From: Poindextera sp036494815 | Lineage (GTDB): Bacteria > Pseudomonadota > Alphaproteobacteria > Caulobacterales > Caulobacteraceae | Reading direction: 5' to 3' | Assembly (NCBI GenBank): GCA_036494815.1 | Contig: DASXNV010000100.1 | Location: 1-64,000 of the forward strand | DNA length: 64,000 nucleotides | Shown here: positions 35,166 through 43,422 of the stretch, one piece after another | Position numbering within the stretch: position 1 is the first letter of the stretch | Layout of the letters: each line of letters begins with the position of its first letter | Position numbers and translations under genes: made by a program | The notes under the pieces: model-generated | Database searches by the model: none | What the model was told of the DNA's origin: nothing | The model's input: only the letters and a program-made list of their open reading frames with translations

Positions 35166-36473
35166 TTATCCGGTGATCGCTCGACCAAATATCGAGCGTG
35201 CGATGATCCACTTCTGGATCTCGTTGGCGCCTTCGTAGATTTCGCCGACCTTCGTATCGCGATAGATCGACTCGAAGGGCCAGTGCTCGCCCGCGCCGAC
35301 CAAGGTCTTCACGAAGCCATAGCCTCCGCAGCACTGGACGGCGTCACGAGCGACGTCGACAGCGAGCGCGCTGCCCTTGACCTTCGCCATGGCCGGCAAG
35401 ACGTCTGGCTGGCCTCCGCGGTCGGTGAGGAGGGCCGCCTTCTGGCACAGCAGGCGTGCGGCTTCGATCTCCAGCGCATGCTCGGCGAAGCGAAACTGCC
35501 AGTGCTGGTTGGTGGCGATGGGGCGCCCATAGACATGGCGCTTTTGGGTGTAGGCGACGGCCAGGTCCAAAGCGCGCTGGGCCATGGCCACGCCGACTGC
35601 GCCGATGCCCATGCGGCCAAGCGCGAGTGCGCCGAGCGCGCCGCGCAAGCCCGCGCCCACGTCACCAATCACATGATTGTCCGGGACGAAGACGTCGCGA
35701 AAGGTGATGTCGGCGGTCAACTGGGCGTGATTGCCCATCTTGAGATCGGGATCGGCCACCTCGACGCCGTCATGGCGCATATCGGCGAAAAGCAGGCTCA
35801 GAGACTGTCCGGTTCGGCAAAGCAGGACCACATGTTCGCCCACCGGCGCATTGGTGATCCAGCGCTTGCGGCCGTTGATGTTCCAGCCGCCTGGCGCAGG
35901 TTCGGCCACGGTCTCGATCGACTCCACCGACAGATCCGTGCTGGCCCCGGGTTCGCTGGTCGCAAAGCAGCCGACGAACGCTCCGCGGATGAGACGCGGC
36001 AGATAGACCTTGCGCAGATAGCCGCCAGCCGTATCGAGCACAGTGCCCACCAGCAGGATATGAGCGTCGTACATGGCCGAGGCGACGCCAGGCGAGAAAT
36101 AGGCGATCTCTTCTAAAACCGTCAGGGCGGCGAGCGTGGGATATTGCAGGCCTCTGCCTCCGACGTCCTTCGCGAAGGGGACCGCGAAGAGGTCGGCCTC
36201 CGCCATGGCCCTGAAGACATCGTGACGGAAGCCGTCCGGGCTTTCAGGCGTGCAGTTCAGCTCATGGGCGATTGGCGCCAACACGCTCTCAGCGAACGCC
36301 CGCGCCTCGGCGCGCAGGGCGACCGTCTCCTCGGGCAAGGTCACGTCGTCCCGCAGGATGTTCGACTGGCGCCGGACGTTCCACTGGTCCTGGACCGGCT
36401 TTGCGTTCAGCCCGGGAGTGTCTTTTTCGCGGGCTTCGACGCGAGCCGGACCTTGATGGGTTTGATGGTCCAT
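35166..36473 (-). CDS. Acyl-CoA dehydrogenase family protein
   Basis: A 435-residue FAD enzyme of the acyl-CoA dehydrogenase superfamily. It shows the FAD/substrate strand GCFATSEPGASTDLSVES (split GCFATSEPGAS), WNINGRKRWITNA, and the C-terminal signature GEIYEGANEIQKWII. An unusual N-terminal extension of about 40 polar residues precedes the catalytic fold. Its start has GAGGAGG upstream, which overlaps the stop of the dioxygenase gene, so the two are tightly coupled. It probably desaturates a CoA-linked intermediate late in the pathway; flavin monooxygenase-like members of this fold are an alternative. Confidence 0.9.
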   Translation of the reverse strand: MDHQTHQGPARVEAREKDTPGLNAKPVQDQWNVRRQSNILRDDVTLPEETVALRAEARAFAESVLAPIAHELNCTPESPDGFRHDVFRAMAEADLFAVPFAKDVGGRGLQYPTLAALTVLEEIAYFSPGVASAMYDAHILLVGTVLDTAGGYLRKVYLPRLIRGAFVGCFATSEPGASTDLSVESIETVAEPAPGGWNINGRKRWITNAPVGEHVVLLCRTGQSLSLLFADMRHDGVEVADPDLKMGNHAQLTADITFRDVFVPDNHVIGDVGAGLRGALGALALGRMGIGAVGVAMAQRALDLAVAYTQKRHVYGRPIATNQHWQFRFAEHALEIEAARLLCQKAALLTDRGGQPDVLPAMAKVKGSALAVDVARDAVQCCGGYGFVKTLVGAGEHWPFESIYRDTKVGEIYEGANEIQKWIIARSIFGRAITG

Positions 36474-36483
36474 GGCGGCCTCC

Positions 36484-37596
36484 TCAGCGCATCCATGGCC
36501 GGGGCTGGATCAGCAGCGCCTTCATCAGCGCATCGACGCGGTCGAGCGGCATGGCGCCGAACCCGCCCGCGGCATGAATGGCCGCGATGTTCTCGAGCGC
36601 GATGTCGGGTCGCAGATCGTCCGGAAGGTCATCGCCCCACGCCCACAGCGTGCCGCGATGAAAGGCGTGGTAGCCCGTGGGCTGGCTGGCGTCCATGACA
36701 TCGCCATCCGCATAGTGCTCCCATTCGGCCCCCGCCGGATCCTTCCAATAGTCGAACACCTGGCTGCCGAGGGCGTGGCGTCCGATGCCCCAGAAGGGGG
36801 TCCAGCCTCGGGCGCGAAGGAACTGGTGTCCCTGGCCGACAGCCTCAATGTCGAAGGTCTCAAAGGATACGTGCAGCAGGCCCGACGCAGGTCCGCCGAG
36901 GATCGCGATGCTGTGGTGATCGGCGGGTTCGGGCCCGCGGTCGAGCCGGAAGAAGCCCATGGCCGGCGTCCCGTCGGGAAGCACCTGCACGTCGGATGCG
37001 ATGATGCCGAGATGCTCCATATACCAGCGCGCCGCCCGGTCGAAATCGGGCCGTTGCAGAACCACGTGCCCGAGCCTGAAGATGGGCGACGGCTCCAGCG
37101 GTGTGCGCACACCTGCGTTGATCCGGGCTTTGACGCCCGGAGTGTTGACCGGCACGGTTTCTGTTCGCGTCGGCAGGGGGGCAGCTTCCGCGGCGCCGTG
37201 CGTCACGTCGATCACAAGGCCGTCCGGATCGGTCAGCCTGACGCGCTCGCCGCCGCCAGGCCCGTCCGCCGCTTCAATAGGCAGGCCGGTGGCCTTGGTG
37301 ATCTGGATGAGGTCGTCGCGTTCGGCAACGCTGACGCCAAAGCCCACGAAGCCATCCTCTGACGCCGGCTCGATGGCCACCAAATAGGCCGCCGATCCGT
37401 GGCCGCGGTAGTATCGCGTCTGTCCTGTGGACTGGCAGGGGACCAGGCCGAAGTCGCGCAGGAACCTGTCCATTTCAGCGACGTCGCGCCGCCGAAAGAC
37501 GACGTGGGACATCACATCAGCCCGGATGATCGGCTGGGGGCGCTCGATTTCGCGAACGGCGGCTGGGACGGCGGGGGTGGGTGAGGAATTTTCCAT
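36484..37596 (-). CDS. Two-domain VOC protein, extradiol (catechol 2,3-) dioxygenase type
   Basis: A 370-residue protein with two vicinal-oxygen-chelate modules. The C-terminal module holds the expected iron ligands H177 (RLGHVVL), H242 (LLHVSFE) and E293 (DPAGAEWEHY), with spacings of 65 and 51 residues that closely match catechol 2,3-dioxygenases. The N-terminal module (SHVVFRRRDVAEMD) is the non-catalytic duplicate. The enzyme should open a catechol ring next to the hydroxyls. A C-terminal extension of about 60 residues after the ligand is longer than usual. Substrate unknown, but hydroxylated products of the neighbouring monooxygenases are natural candidates. Confidence 0.9.
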   Translation of the reverse strand: MENSSPTPAVPAAVREIERPQPIIRADVMSHVVFRRRDVAEMDRFLRDFGLVPCQSTGQTRYYRGHGSAAYLVAIEPASEDGFVGFGVSVAERDDLIQITKATGLPIEAADGPGGGERVRLTDPDGLVIDVTHGAAEAAPLPTRTETVPVNTPGVKARINAGVRTPLEPSPIFRLGHVVLQRPDFDRAARWYMEHLGIIASDVQVLPDGTPAMGFFRLDRGPEPADHHSIAILGGPASGLLHVSFETFDIEAVGQGHQFLRARGWTPFWGIGRHALGSQVFDYWKDPAGAEWEHYADGDVMDASQPTGYHAFHRGTLWAWGDDLPDDLRPDIALENIAAIHAAGGFGAMPLDRVDALMKALLIQPRPWMR

Positions 37597-37657
37597 GGGT
37601 CTCTGTCCATCGCGGCCTGGAGCGCGCCGAAGCAGGTCGCTTCAGGCGCGGCCCGGG

Positions 37658-38584
37658 TCAGAACGCGACGTTGTCGCCTCCCTTCAGCGCCAGGATCTCG
37701 CGAGCCTCGGCGGGTGTTGCGATTTCAAGTGATAGCTGTTCGAGGATGGAGCGCAGGGTCTTGACCTGCTCGGCGTTGGAGGTAGCCAGGCGCCCGCGCC
37801 CGACATAGAGGGAATCCTCAAGGCCGACCCGGACATTGGCCCCGTTCAGGGCGGCCATGGTGGTGAAGGGCAGCTGGAAGCGACCGGTGGCCATGACCGA
37901 CCAGCGATAGTCGTCGCCGAACAGCTTGTCGGCGATGCGCTTGGCGTGGAGCAGGTTCTCCGTGTCGGGGCCCTGACCGCCCAACACCCCGAAGATCGAT
38001 TGCACGAACAGGGGCGGGGTGACGAGCTTTCGATCGAGGAAATGGGCCAGCGTATAGAGGTGGCTGACATCATAGCATTCGAATTCGAAGCGCGTGCCGT
38101 GGCCCTTGCCGAGGCGTTCGAGAATATTTTCTATGTCCGAAAAGGTGTTCCGGAAGATCCAGTCGCGGGATGCCTCCAGATAGGTTGGCTCCCAGCTATG
38201 TTGGAAATCCTTGTAGCGGGTGAGCGCTGGGAATAGTCCAAAATTCATCGAACCCATGTTGAGCGAAGCGAGTTCGGGCGAGGCGACGAGCGCGGCCGCA
38301 AGCCTGTCATCGAGCGACATGCCTTGCCCGCCGCCGGTGGTGATGTTGATCACCGCATCGGTCCGTTGCTTGATGCGCGGCAAGAATTGCATGAACACGG
38401 CAGGATCCGGCGTCGGCCGGCCATCGATCGGGTCGCGAGCGTGAAGGTGCAAGATCGACGCACCCGCTTCGACCGCTGCTATGGACTGTTCAGCAATCTC
38501 GTCGGGGGTAATCGGTAGGTGTGGGCTCATCGAGGGCGTATGAATGGAGCCGGTTACTGCACAACTTATGACGACTTTAGACAA
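37658..38584 (-). CDS. BKACE-family beta-keto acid cleavage enzyme
   Basis: A 308-residue enzyme of the 3-keto-5-aminohexanoate cleavage (Kce/DUF849) family, which condenses a beta-keto acid with acetyl-CoA to give acetoacetate and a new acyl-CoA. The family start VVISCAVTGSIHTPSMSPHL is conserved. The zinc ligands H46 and H48 (ILHLHARDP) fall at exactly the Kce positions when translation starts at TTG 38584, and the third ligand is probably E256 (GLEDSLYVG). AAGGA eight bases before this TTG supports it; the next ATG would cut the conserved N-terminus. It fits a late step that converts ring-cleavage fragments to CoA thioesters. Confidence 0.9.
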   Translation of the reverse strand: MSKVVISCAVTGSIHTPSMSPHLPITPDEIAEQSIAAVEAGASILHLHARDPIDGRPTPDPAVFMQFLPRIKQRTDAVINITTGGGQGMSLDDRLAAALVASPELASLNMGSMNFGLFPALTRYKDFQHSWEPTYLEASRDWIFRNTFSDIENILERLGKGHGTRFEFECYDVSHLYTLAHFLDRKLVTPPLFVQSIFGVLGGQGPDTENLLHAKRIADKLFGDDYRWSVMATGRFQLPFTTMAALNGANVRVGLEDSLYVGRGRLATSNAEQVKTLRSILEQLSLEIATPAEAREILALKGGDNVAF

Positions 38585-38634
38585 CGACTCGATCCTTTCT
38601 GGTCTATCTCTTGAAAATGGCGTCCATCTTGTGG

Positions 38635-39648
38635 CTAAAGCTTGATAACAAGCTTGCCATTGTTCTCGCCACTGTAGAGTTTCTCGATCGAGCCTGGCGC
38701 GCTCTCGATGCCCTCCATCAGCTCCTCCCGGTAATGGAGCCGTCCCTCGCGGATCCATTGGACGAGGTCGCTGATGGCTTCTTCGTAGCGGGCCGCAAAA
38801 TCGGTGGTGAGGAAGCCCTGCATGGTGGCGCGCTTGACGAGCAGATGGCGCTCCGGCCGTGGCCCCTCATTCCAGGGGTCCCAGCTGGCGAAAGAGGCCG
38901 TGCCGCAAATGGCGATGCGCGCGTGCAGATTGATCTGCCGCAACACCGCATCGTGGATCGGTCCGGAGGTGTTGTCGAAATAGGCGTCGACGCCGGCCGG
39001 ACAGGCCGCTGCCAAGGCCGCATCAAGGTCTTTGACGGCCTTGTAGTCGATCGCCTCGTCATAGCCGAACTCATCTAGGCACTGGCGGACCTTTTCGGCG
39101 CCGCCGGCCACCCCGACGACCCGGCACCCCTTGATCTTGGCGATCTGGCCCACCGCCGAGCCGACGGCGCCCGCCGCTGTCGACACCACCACCGTCTCGC
39201 CCGGCTGGGGGCGGCAGACGGACAGAAGGCCGAAATAGGCGGTCAGGCCGTTGAGCCCGAGAACGCCAAGCGAAAGCGACAGCGGCAGGTCGTGCTCGAC
39301 GACCTTGCGCATGATCTGGGCTTCGCCGACGGCGGAGTAGTCCTGCCACCCGAAGATCCCCATGACCTGATCGCCAACGGCATAGCCGGGTCGCCTGGAC
39401 TCCACCACCTCGCCGGCGGAGAAGGCCCGCATCGTGTCTCCAACCTCGATGCGCGGCCAGTAGGTGCTCTTGTCTGTGATCCAGCCGCGCATGGCCGGAT
39501 CGACGGACAGGTAGGTGTTGCGCACCAGCAGCTGACCATCATCGATGCTAGGAATATCGGCCTCACGCAGGCCGAAGTTCTCCGCCCGCGGAATCCCGTT
39601 GGGCCGGGAGGTGAGCCAGACCTGACGATTTGCTGTGCTTGAAACCAA
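38635..39648 (-). CDS. NADP-dependent oxidoreductase, MDR superfamily (YncB/CurA-like)
   Basis: A 337-residue zinc-free medium-chain reductase. Signatures are LSVDPAMRGWI near the N-terminus, the Rossmann motif AAGAVGSAVGQIAKIKG and YFDNTSGPIHDAVL. Family members reduce activated C=C double bonds of enones with NADPH. I chose TTG at 39648 because GGGAGG lies six bases upstream and family proteins begin near NRQVWLTSRP; an ATG ten codons further up has no ribosome-binding site. It is the first gene of the operon running to the Rieske oxygenase, preceded by an operator at 39741-39756. Confidence 0.9.
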   Translation of the reverse strand: MVSSTANRQVWLTSRPNGIPRAENFGLREADIPSIDDGQLLVRNTYLSVDPAMRGWITDKSTYWPRIEVGDTMRAFSAGEVVESRRPGYAVGDQVMGIFGWQDYSAVGEAQIMRKVVEHDLPLSLSLGVLGLNGLTAYFGLLSVCRPQPGETVVVSTAAGAVGSAVGQIAKIKGCRVVGVAGGAEKVRQCLDEFGYDEAIDYKAVKDLDAALAAACPAGVDAYFDNTSGPIHDAVLRQINLHARIAICGTASFASWDPWNEGPRPERHLLVKRATMQGFLTTDFAARYEEAISDLVQWIREGRLHYREELMEGIESAPGSIEKLYSGENNGKLVIKL

Positions 39649-39995
39649 AGCTGACCTCCCAGAGCCGTTTTCGGCCACGCTCGCGCCCCGGACTCAGGTC
39701 CGATGAACGCCAGGGCCCAATATCCTTAGGTTGGATTACATTTTACGTCCGGAAAGGATAAGAATCAAGACCCGTCCGCCTAAGGCCATCTTTTCCTAAA
39801 AGCGGCTGCCCCAGCGCTTCAAAGCCGGGCTAGGGGCGCCCTCCTGCGAGCCTCGCGGCGTCAGACGGCGACGGCCCCAACCTTATCCTGGGCGCCTATA
39901 TTGAATTTTCATCAGATAGCAGCGACAAATGCGGCGCAACCCTGATTGGCCAGCCGTGTGTGCGCCGGCCTCGTTTATGGAAGCCGTGATAGCCA
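39649..39995. promoter_or_regulatory. Divergent promoter region between the degradation operon and the TetR gene
   Basis: A 347-base gap without a gene. It contains one operator copy (39741-39756) near the oxidoreductase side and no recognisable copy near the TetR start, so the regulator may not control itself through this motif. Confidence 0.6.
39741..39756 (-). promoter_or_regulatory. Operator copy d with overlapping promoter (oxidoreductase-Rieske operon)
   Basis: TTTTACG-TC-CGGAAAG matches the consensus at 6 of 7 positions in each arm. On the minus strand TTGATT is followed after 17 bases by TAAAAT, and the dyad covers the -10 and the spacer of this promoter. It lies 93 bases before the TTG start. 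Confidence 0.65.
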
Positions 39996-40715
39996 ATGAA
40001 ACAGGAAAAGGCGGCCCAAGCTTCCGCCAAGCCGCCAAAGACGCCTGCGGCGACAAAGAGCGCCGCGCCCATCCGGCGGCGCGAACAGCAGCGCGCCGTC
40101 GACACCAAGCTGACGATTCTAAAGGCGTCGCTGGCCGAATTCGCGGAGAAAGGCTTCGAGGCGGCGAGCATCCGCAGCATCGCCAGTCGCACCGGCCTGC
40201 AGCACCCCCTGATCACCTATCACTATCGCAGCAAGGAGATTCTATGGAGGGCGGTCGCGGAACACGCCTTCGGAGAGATTGGCAGACTCTGGGACACCCA
40301 AGTTGAAGCGGATACAACATTGACGCCTATTCAGCGCGTCGAGCGTGAGTATCGGGCCTTCCTGCGCTTCACGCTTGAATATCCCGACTTCCACCAATTC
40401 ATGCTGCGCGAAAGCCGGCCAGGCAATCCGAGGCTTCCCTGGCTCACCCACGTGGTGATAGAGCCGCTGCTGCAGCGCGTCCTGCCGCAGATCCGGGCCT
40501 CGCAGGCTGCAGGGCAATTGCCGCAAGGCGATCCCGTGCTCATTCACTACATGCTGATCGGCGCCACGTCGGTTCTCTCGTCCTTGGGCGCCGAGATACT
40601 GGAGGCGACGGGGCTCATCCCAGACTCCCCGGCGATCGTCGAGAGCTATTGGTCGATCATCGCGCAGGCGATCTTCCGGGCCAAGCCCATACGGCCGCTG
40701 TCCTTGCCCGAGTGA
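39996..40715 (+). CDS. TetR-family transcriptional regulator
   Basis: A 239-residue regulator. After a basic, proline/alanine-rich tail of about 30 residues, residues 36-85 form the TetR helix-turn-helix (FAEKGFEAASIRSIASRTGL, then HPLITYHYRSKEILW). The helical ligand domain follows and contains a TetR C-terminal motif around EYRAFLRFTLEYPDFHQFML. It lies in the middle of the catabolic island between two operator-bearing units, so it is the best candidate for the protein binding CTTTACG-N2-CGTAAAG; this is inference. By family habit it would repress until a pathway intermediate, possibly a CoA ester, binds. Confidence 0.9.
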   Translation: MKQEKAAQASAKPPKTPAATKSAAPIRRREQQRAVDTKLTILKASLAEFAEKGFEAASIRSIASRTGLQHPLITYHYRSKEILWRAVAEHAFGEIGRLWDTQVEADTTLTPIQRVEREYRAFLRFTLEYPDFHQFMLRESRPGNPRLPWLTHVVIEPLLQRVLPQIRASQAAGQLPQGDPVLIHYMLIGATSVLSSLGAEILEATGLIPDSPAIVESYWSIIAQAIFRAKPIRPLSLPE

Positions 40716-40830
40716 ATCGGGCGGCGCCCCTTTCGGCCCTGCGTCGTCCGACCTTGACCCTCAGGGCCGGACGACAGGTTTGAGCGGCGCTCACCGCTTA
40801 TGGGATTGCCAGCCGGGCCGCGGCATAATA

Positions 40831-40846
40831 CTTTTCGATCGTAAAG
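40831..40846 (+). promoter_or_regulatory. Operator copy e (FAD monooxygenase)
   Basis: CTTTTCG-AT-CGTAAAG: one mismatch in the left arm and a perfect right arm. It is followed directly by TTTAAA and lies 56 bases before the ATG at 40902. Confidence 0.62.
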
Positions 40847-40901
40847 TTTAAAAAGGCCGCTAGGTCGCCTCAAAGCGACTTTCGTGGCGATGGGAGGAGC
40901 G

Positions 40902-42134
40902 ATGTCGCAACAGGTCATCGTGGCCGGCGCGGGAATCGGCGGCCTGGCCGCGGCGCTGGCGCTGGCGAGACAGGGTGTTGGGGTGCGCATCATTGAGCGC
41001 GCGGCCGAGATCCGAGAGGTCGGCGCAGGGGTGCAGATTGGACCCAATGCGTTTCGCGCGTTCGCGCGACTGGGCGTCGGCGATCAGATGGACGCCATCG
41101 GCTTTCGGCCCAGCGCCATAAGGCTGCTCGACAGCCTGACCGGCCAGGAGCTATCGCGCCAGACGCTCGGCGACGCTTTCGAGGCGCGCTTCCAGCATCC
41201 TTACAGGGTGGCCTTCCGCGCTGACGTTCAGGAGGTTCTGCTGCGGGAGGTGCAGGCGCTTCCGCACATGATCGAGATCACCCTGGGCGATGGAATCGCA
41301 GCCTTCGCGCAGATGGGGGAGGCGATCACAGCAGTCCTCGAAAGCGGCGCGACGGTGAAGGGAGCCGGCCTGATCGGGGCCGACGGAATACGCTCGCGCG
41401 TGAGGGGACAGCTTTTGGGCGAGGTCGACCCCCGCGCGTCAGGCTATGTCGCCTATCGCGCTCTTTTGCCAGTCGCCGAGATGCCGGAGCACTTGCAGAC
41501 GGACGAGATGCAGGTCTGGGTCGGACCGCTCCACCACCTGGTTTGCTATAAGGTGCGGCGCGGCGAACTCTTCAATCTGGTCGCCATTTTTCGATCGGAC
41601 CGGACCGATACCGGATGGGACGCCACGGGCGCCCAATCGGAACTCATGGCGGGCTTCGCCGGCGTCACCTCCAGCGTTCGCGATCTGCTCATGCAAATTC
41701 GGGACTGGAAGGTCTGGGTCCTCTACGATCGGGATCCTGAAGCGGGCTGGAGCCACGGGTCAGTAACCCTGCTTGGGGACGCCGCGCATCCGATGCTGCC
41801 CTATCTGGCCCAGGGCGCCTGCATGGCGATTGAGGACGCCGTGGTGCTCGCGGACAAGGTCGTGATGGGGCCCACGCTTAGTGAAGCTTTTTCGGCCTAT
41901 GAGCAGGCGCGCTATCCTCGCACCAGCGCTGTGCAGATGGCGGCGCGTCGCGCGGGCGTGATCAACCATGCGGCCGGCGCGGAGCGGGAAGCCCGCAATG
42001 CAGCGCTGGCGCGCCAGAGGAGCGACGACTACGAAGCGGTCGCATGGCTGTTCGATGGCGCCGGTTCGCCTGCCGGCCAGCCAGAAGGCGGATATGGTGT
42101 TTTCAGCACTATGCGCGGGTCCGGCAGCGGCTGA
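40902..42134 (+). CDS. FAD-dependent monooxygenase, 3-hydroxybenzoate 6-hydroxylase/salicylate hydroxylase type
   Basis: A 410-residue group A flavoprotein hydroxylase. The dinucleotide motif is GAGIGG at 9-14, followed by EVGAGVQIGPNAFRAF, the DG motif GLIGADGIRSRVR and the GD motif LLGDAAHPMLPYLAQGA. The last phrase with PYLAQGA is typical of 3-hydroxybenzoate 6-hydroxylases and salicylate hydroxylases, which act on hydroxybenzoates to yield gentisate or catechol. The ATG at 40902 has GGGAGG upstream. The gene has its own operator copy and seems to be monocistronic. It converges with a LysR gene over a palindromic repeat. Confidence 0.92.
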   Translation: MSQQVIVAGAGIGGLAAALALARQGVGVRIIERAAEIREVGAGVQIGPNAFRAFARLGVGDQMDAIGFRPSAIRLLDSLTGQELSRQTLGDAFEARFQHPYRVAFRADVQEVLLREVQALPHMIEITLGDGIAAFAQMGEAITAVLESGATVKGAGLIGADGIRSRVRGQLLGEVDPRASGYVAYRALLPVAEMPEHLQTDEMQVWVGPLHHLVCYKVRRGELFNLVAIFRSDRTDTGWDATGAQSELMAGFAGVTSSVRDLLMQIRDWKVWVLYDRDPEAGWSHGSVTLLGDAAHPMLPYLAQGACMAIEDAVVLADKVVMGPTLSEAFSAYEQARYPRTSAVQMAARRAGVINHAAGAEREARNAALARQRSDDYEAVAWLFDGAGSPAGQPEGGYGVFSTMRGSGSG

Positions 42135-42172
42135 CCGTACGGGCCAGTGGCGTGCAACCTTGATCACGATGA

Positions 42173-42195
42173 TTTTGGATCGAATCGATCCAAAA
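42173..42195. repeat. Inverted repeat adjoining palindromic element copy 2
   Basis: TTTTGGATCGA (42173-42183) and TCGATCCAAAA (42185-42195) form a perfect 11-bp fold-back around one A. Flanking TCACG and CGTGA (around 42164 and 42203) extend the stem with mismatches. It belongs to the same element as the repeat at 42205-42277. Confidence 0.65.
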
Positions 42196-42204
42196 ACATA
42201 AACG

Positions 42205-42277
42205 TGATCGATTCTAAAAAGCTTAGAGCGGGTTGCGGGCGGAAAACCGCTTCGCACTTTTCCTCAACCTGCTCTAG
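42205..42277. repeat. Dispersed palindromic repeat, copy 2
   Basis: Starts TGATCGATTC and holds GAGCGGGTTG, GCGGGCGGAAAACCGCTTCG and CAACCTGCTC. It is the partner of the copy at 29691-29758. The last bases (ctctag) include the complement of the stop codon of the LysR gene at 42274-42276, so the element defines the 3' end of that gene. Confidence 0.75.
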
Positions 42278-43194
42278 CGCTCGGGTGACGCGGCGGCCTC
42301 GCCCATATAGGATTTCAATCGAGCGATCAGCCAACGCCCGGCGGGGCCTGGCGGAGCTGCGGTCAGATAGACCGCCGACATGGGCAAGATCAGTCCGCCT
42401 GGCGGCACGTCCTCGATCGCAAGGACGGCCAATCGCCCGCTTGCTATGTCGGCCTGGACGCTGTGCAACGGCATGCCTCCCCAGCCGAGGCCATGCAGCA
42501 GAAAGGCCTGTTTGGCGAAGAGGTCGGCCAGGCGCCAAGTCGACGGCGACATGACCCCGAATTCCCGGCCCGTCGAGAGTTGCGACCGGTCTGTGAGCAC
42601 CAGCTGGACATGCCGCGCGAGTTCCGCCCGCGAGATCGTGCCGGACATCGAGGCGAGCGGGTGGTCCTTGGCCGCGACCATGACAAACGCGACCCCGGTC
42701 AGGCGCTCGCTGGTCATGGTCGCGGGCAGGATCGGCAATGAGCCCACCACGCCCAGACTGGCCCGACCGTCGAGAACTGGTTGATAGGCCCCGCCCAAGG
42801 CTTCGACATAGAGCCGAAGGGGCACGCCCGGAAACTGTTCGCGAAACTCCTTTGCGGCTTCTGTGATCGCCTCGATTGGGAAGAACACATCGATGACGAC
42901 GGAGAGTTCGGGTTCCAGGCCCGACGCCATGCCCTTGGCGCGGGCCTTCATGAAATCGACCCCTGAAACCACCCCGCGCGCGTCGGCGAGCAAGACCACG
43001 CCTTCTGGCGTGAGCTTGGGATAACGCCCGGACCGATCGAACAACTTTACGCCGATCTGATCTTCCAGGGCGCTCACCAGTTCGCTGACCACTGATTGCG
43101 CCCGGCGAAGCTTGCGCGAAGCCGCGGAGAAACTGCCTTCGTCGACGGCGGCGATGAAGCTTCGCAATTGATCGAGGGAAACGCCGTCCAACAT
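42274..43194 (-). CDS. LysR-family transcriptional regulator
   Basis: A 306-residue LysR regulator. The helix-turn-helix lies at residues 5-64 (FIAAVDEGSFSAASRKLRRA, then QSVVSELVSALEDQIGVKLF). The effector domain follows. The ATG at 43194 has GGAG six bases upstream. It is divergent from the azoreductase gene, and the gap contains a textbook T-N11-A dyad at 43268-43292. LysR genes divergent from azoreductase/quinone reductase operons commonly sense quinones or aromatic stress, so it probably controls the 43.4-48.7 kb operon. Its stop codon lies inside the palindromic repeat. Confidence 0.92.
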   Translation of the reverse strand: MLDGVSLDQLRSFIAAVDEGSFSAASRKLRRAQSVVSELVSALEDQIGVKLFDRSGRYPKLTPEGVVLLADARGVVSGVDFMKARAKGMASGLEPELSVVIDVFFPIEAITEAAKEFREQFPGVPLRLYVEALGGAYQPVLDGRASLGVVGSLPILPATMTSERLTGVAFVMVAAKDHPLASMSGTISRAELARHVQLVLTDRSQLSTGREFGVMSPSTWRLADLFAKQAFLLHGLGWGGMPLHSVQADIASGRLAVLAIEDVPPGGLILPMSAVYLTAAPPGPAGRWLIARLKSYMGEAAASPER

Positions 43195-43267
43195 CCTTTG
43201 CTCCGCCTTCCGCGCCGGTGTCGATCAGGGGGCGAATTCTAGCCCAGAGCCACGCCCCGGCCAAGTT

Positions 43268-43292
43268 TATCTATCGGTTATGCCGATAGATA
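43268..43292. promoter_or_regulatory. LysR-type binding dyad
   Basis: TATCTATCGG (43268-43277) and CCGATAGATA (43283-43292) are perfect 10-bp inverted repeats around TTATG. The core TCGG-N5-CCGA fits the LysR T-N11-A rule. It lies in the divergent gap between the LysR gene and the azoreductase gene, 74 bases from the LysR start. Confidence 0.8.
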
Positions 43293-43422
43293 GCGTCGGA
43301 ATATAGCGGCTTTTCCGCGATGCGGGGGCCGTGAGACAAGACGCGTCATGTTCACTCACATCAAACAGCTGCTCGCGCGCCAAGCGCCTGCAAAGCAAAC
43401 CCGCAAACCAGAGGTCAATCCC

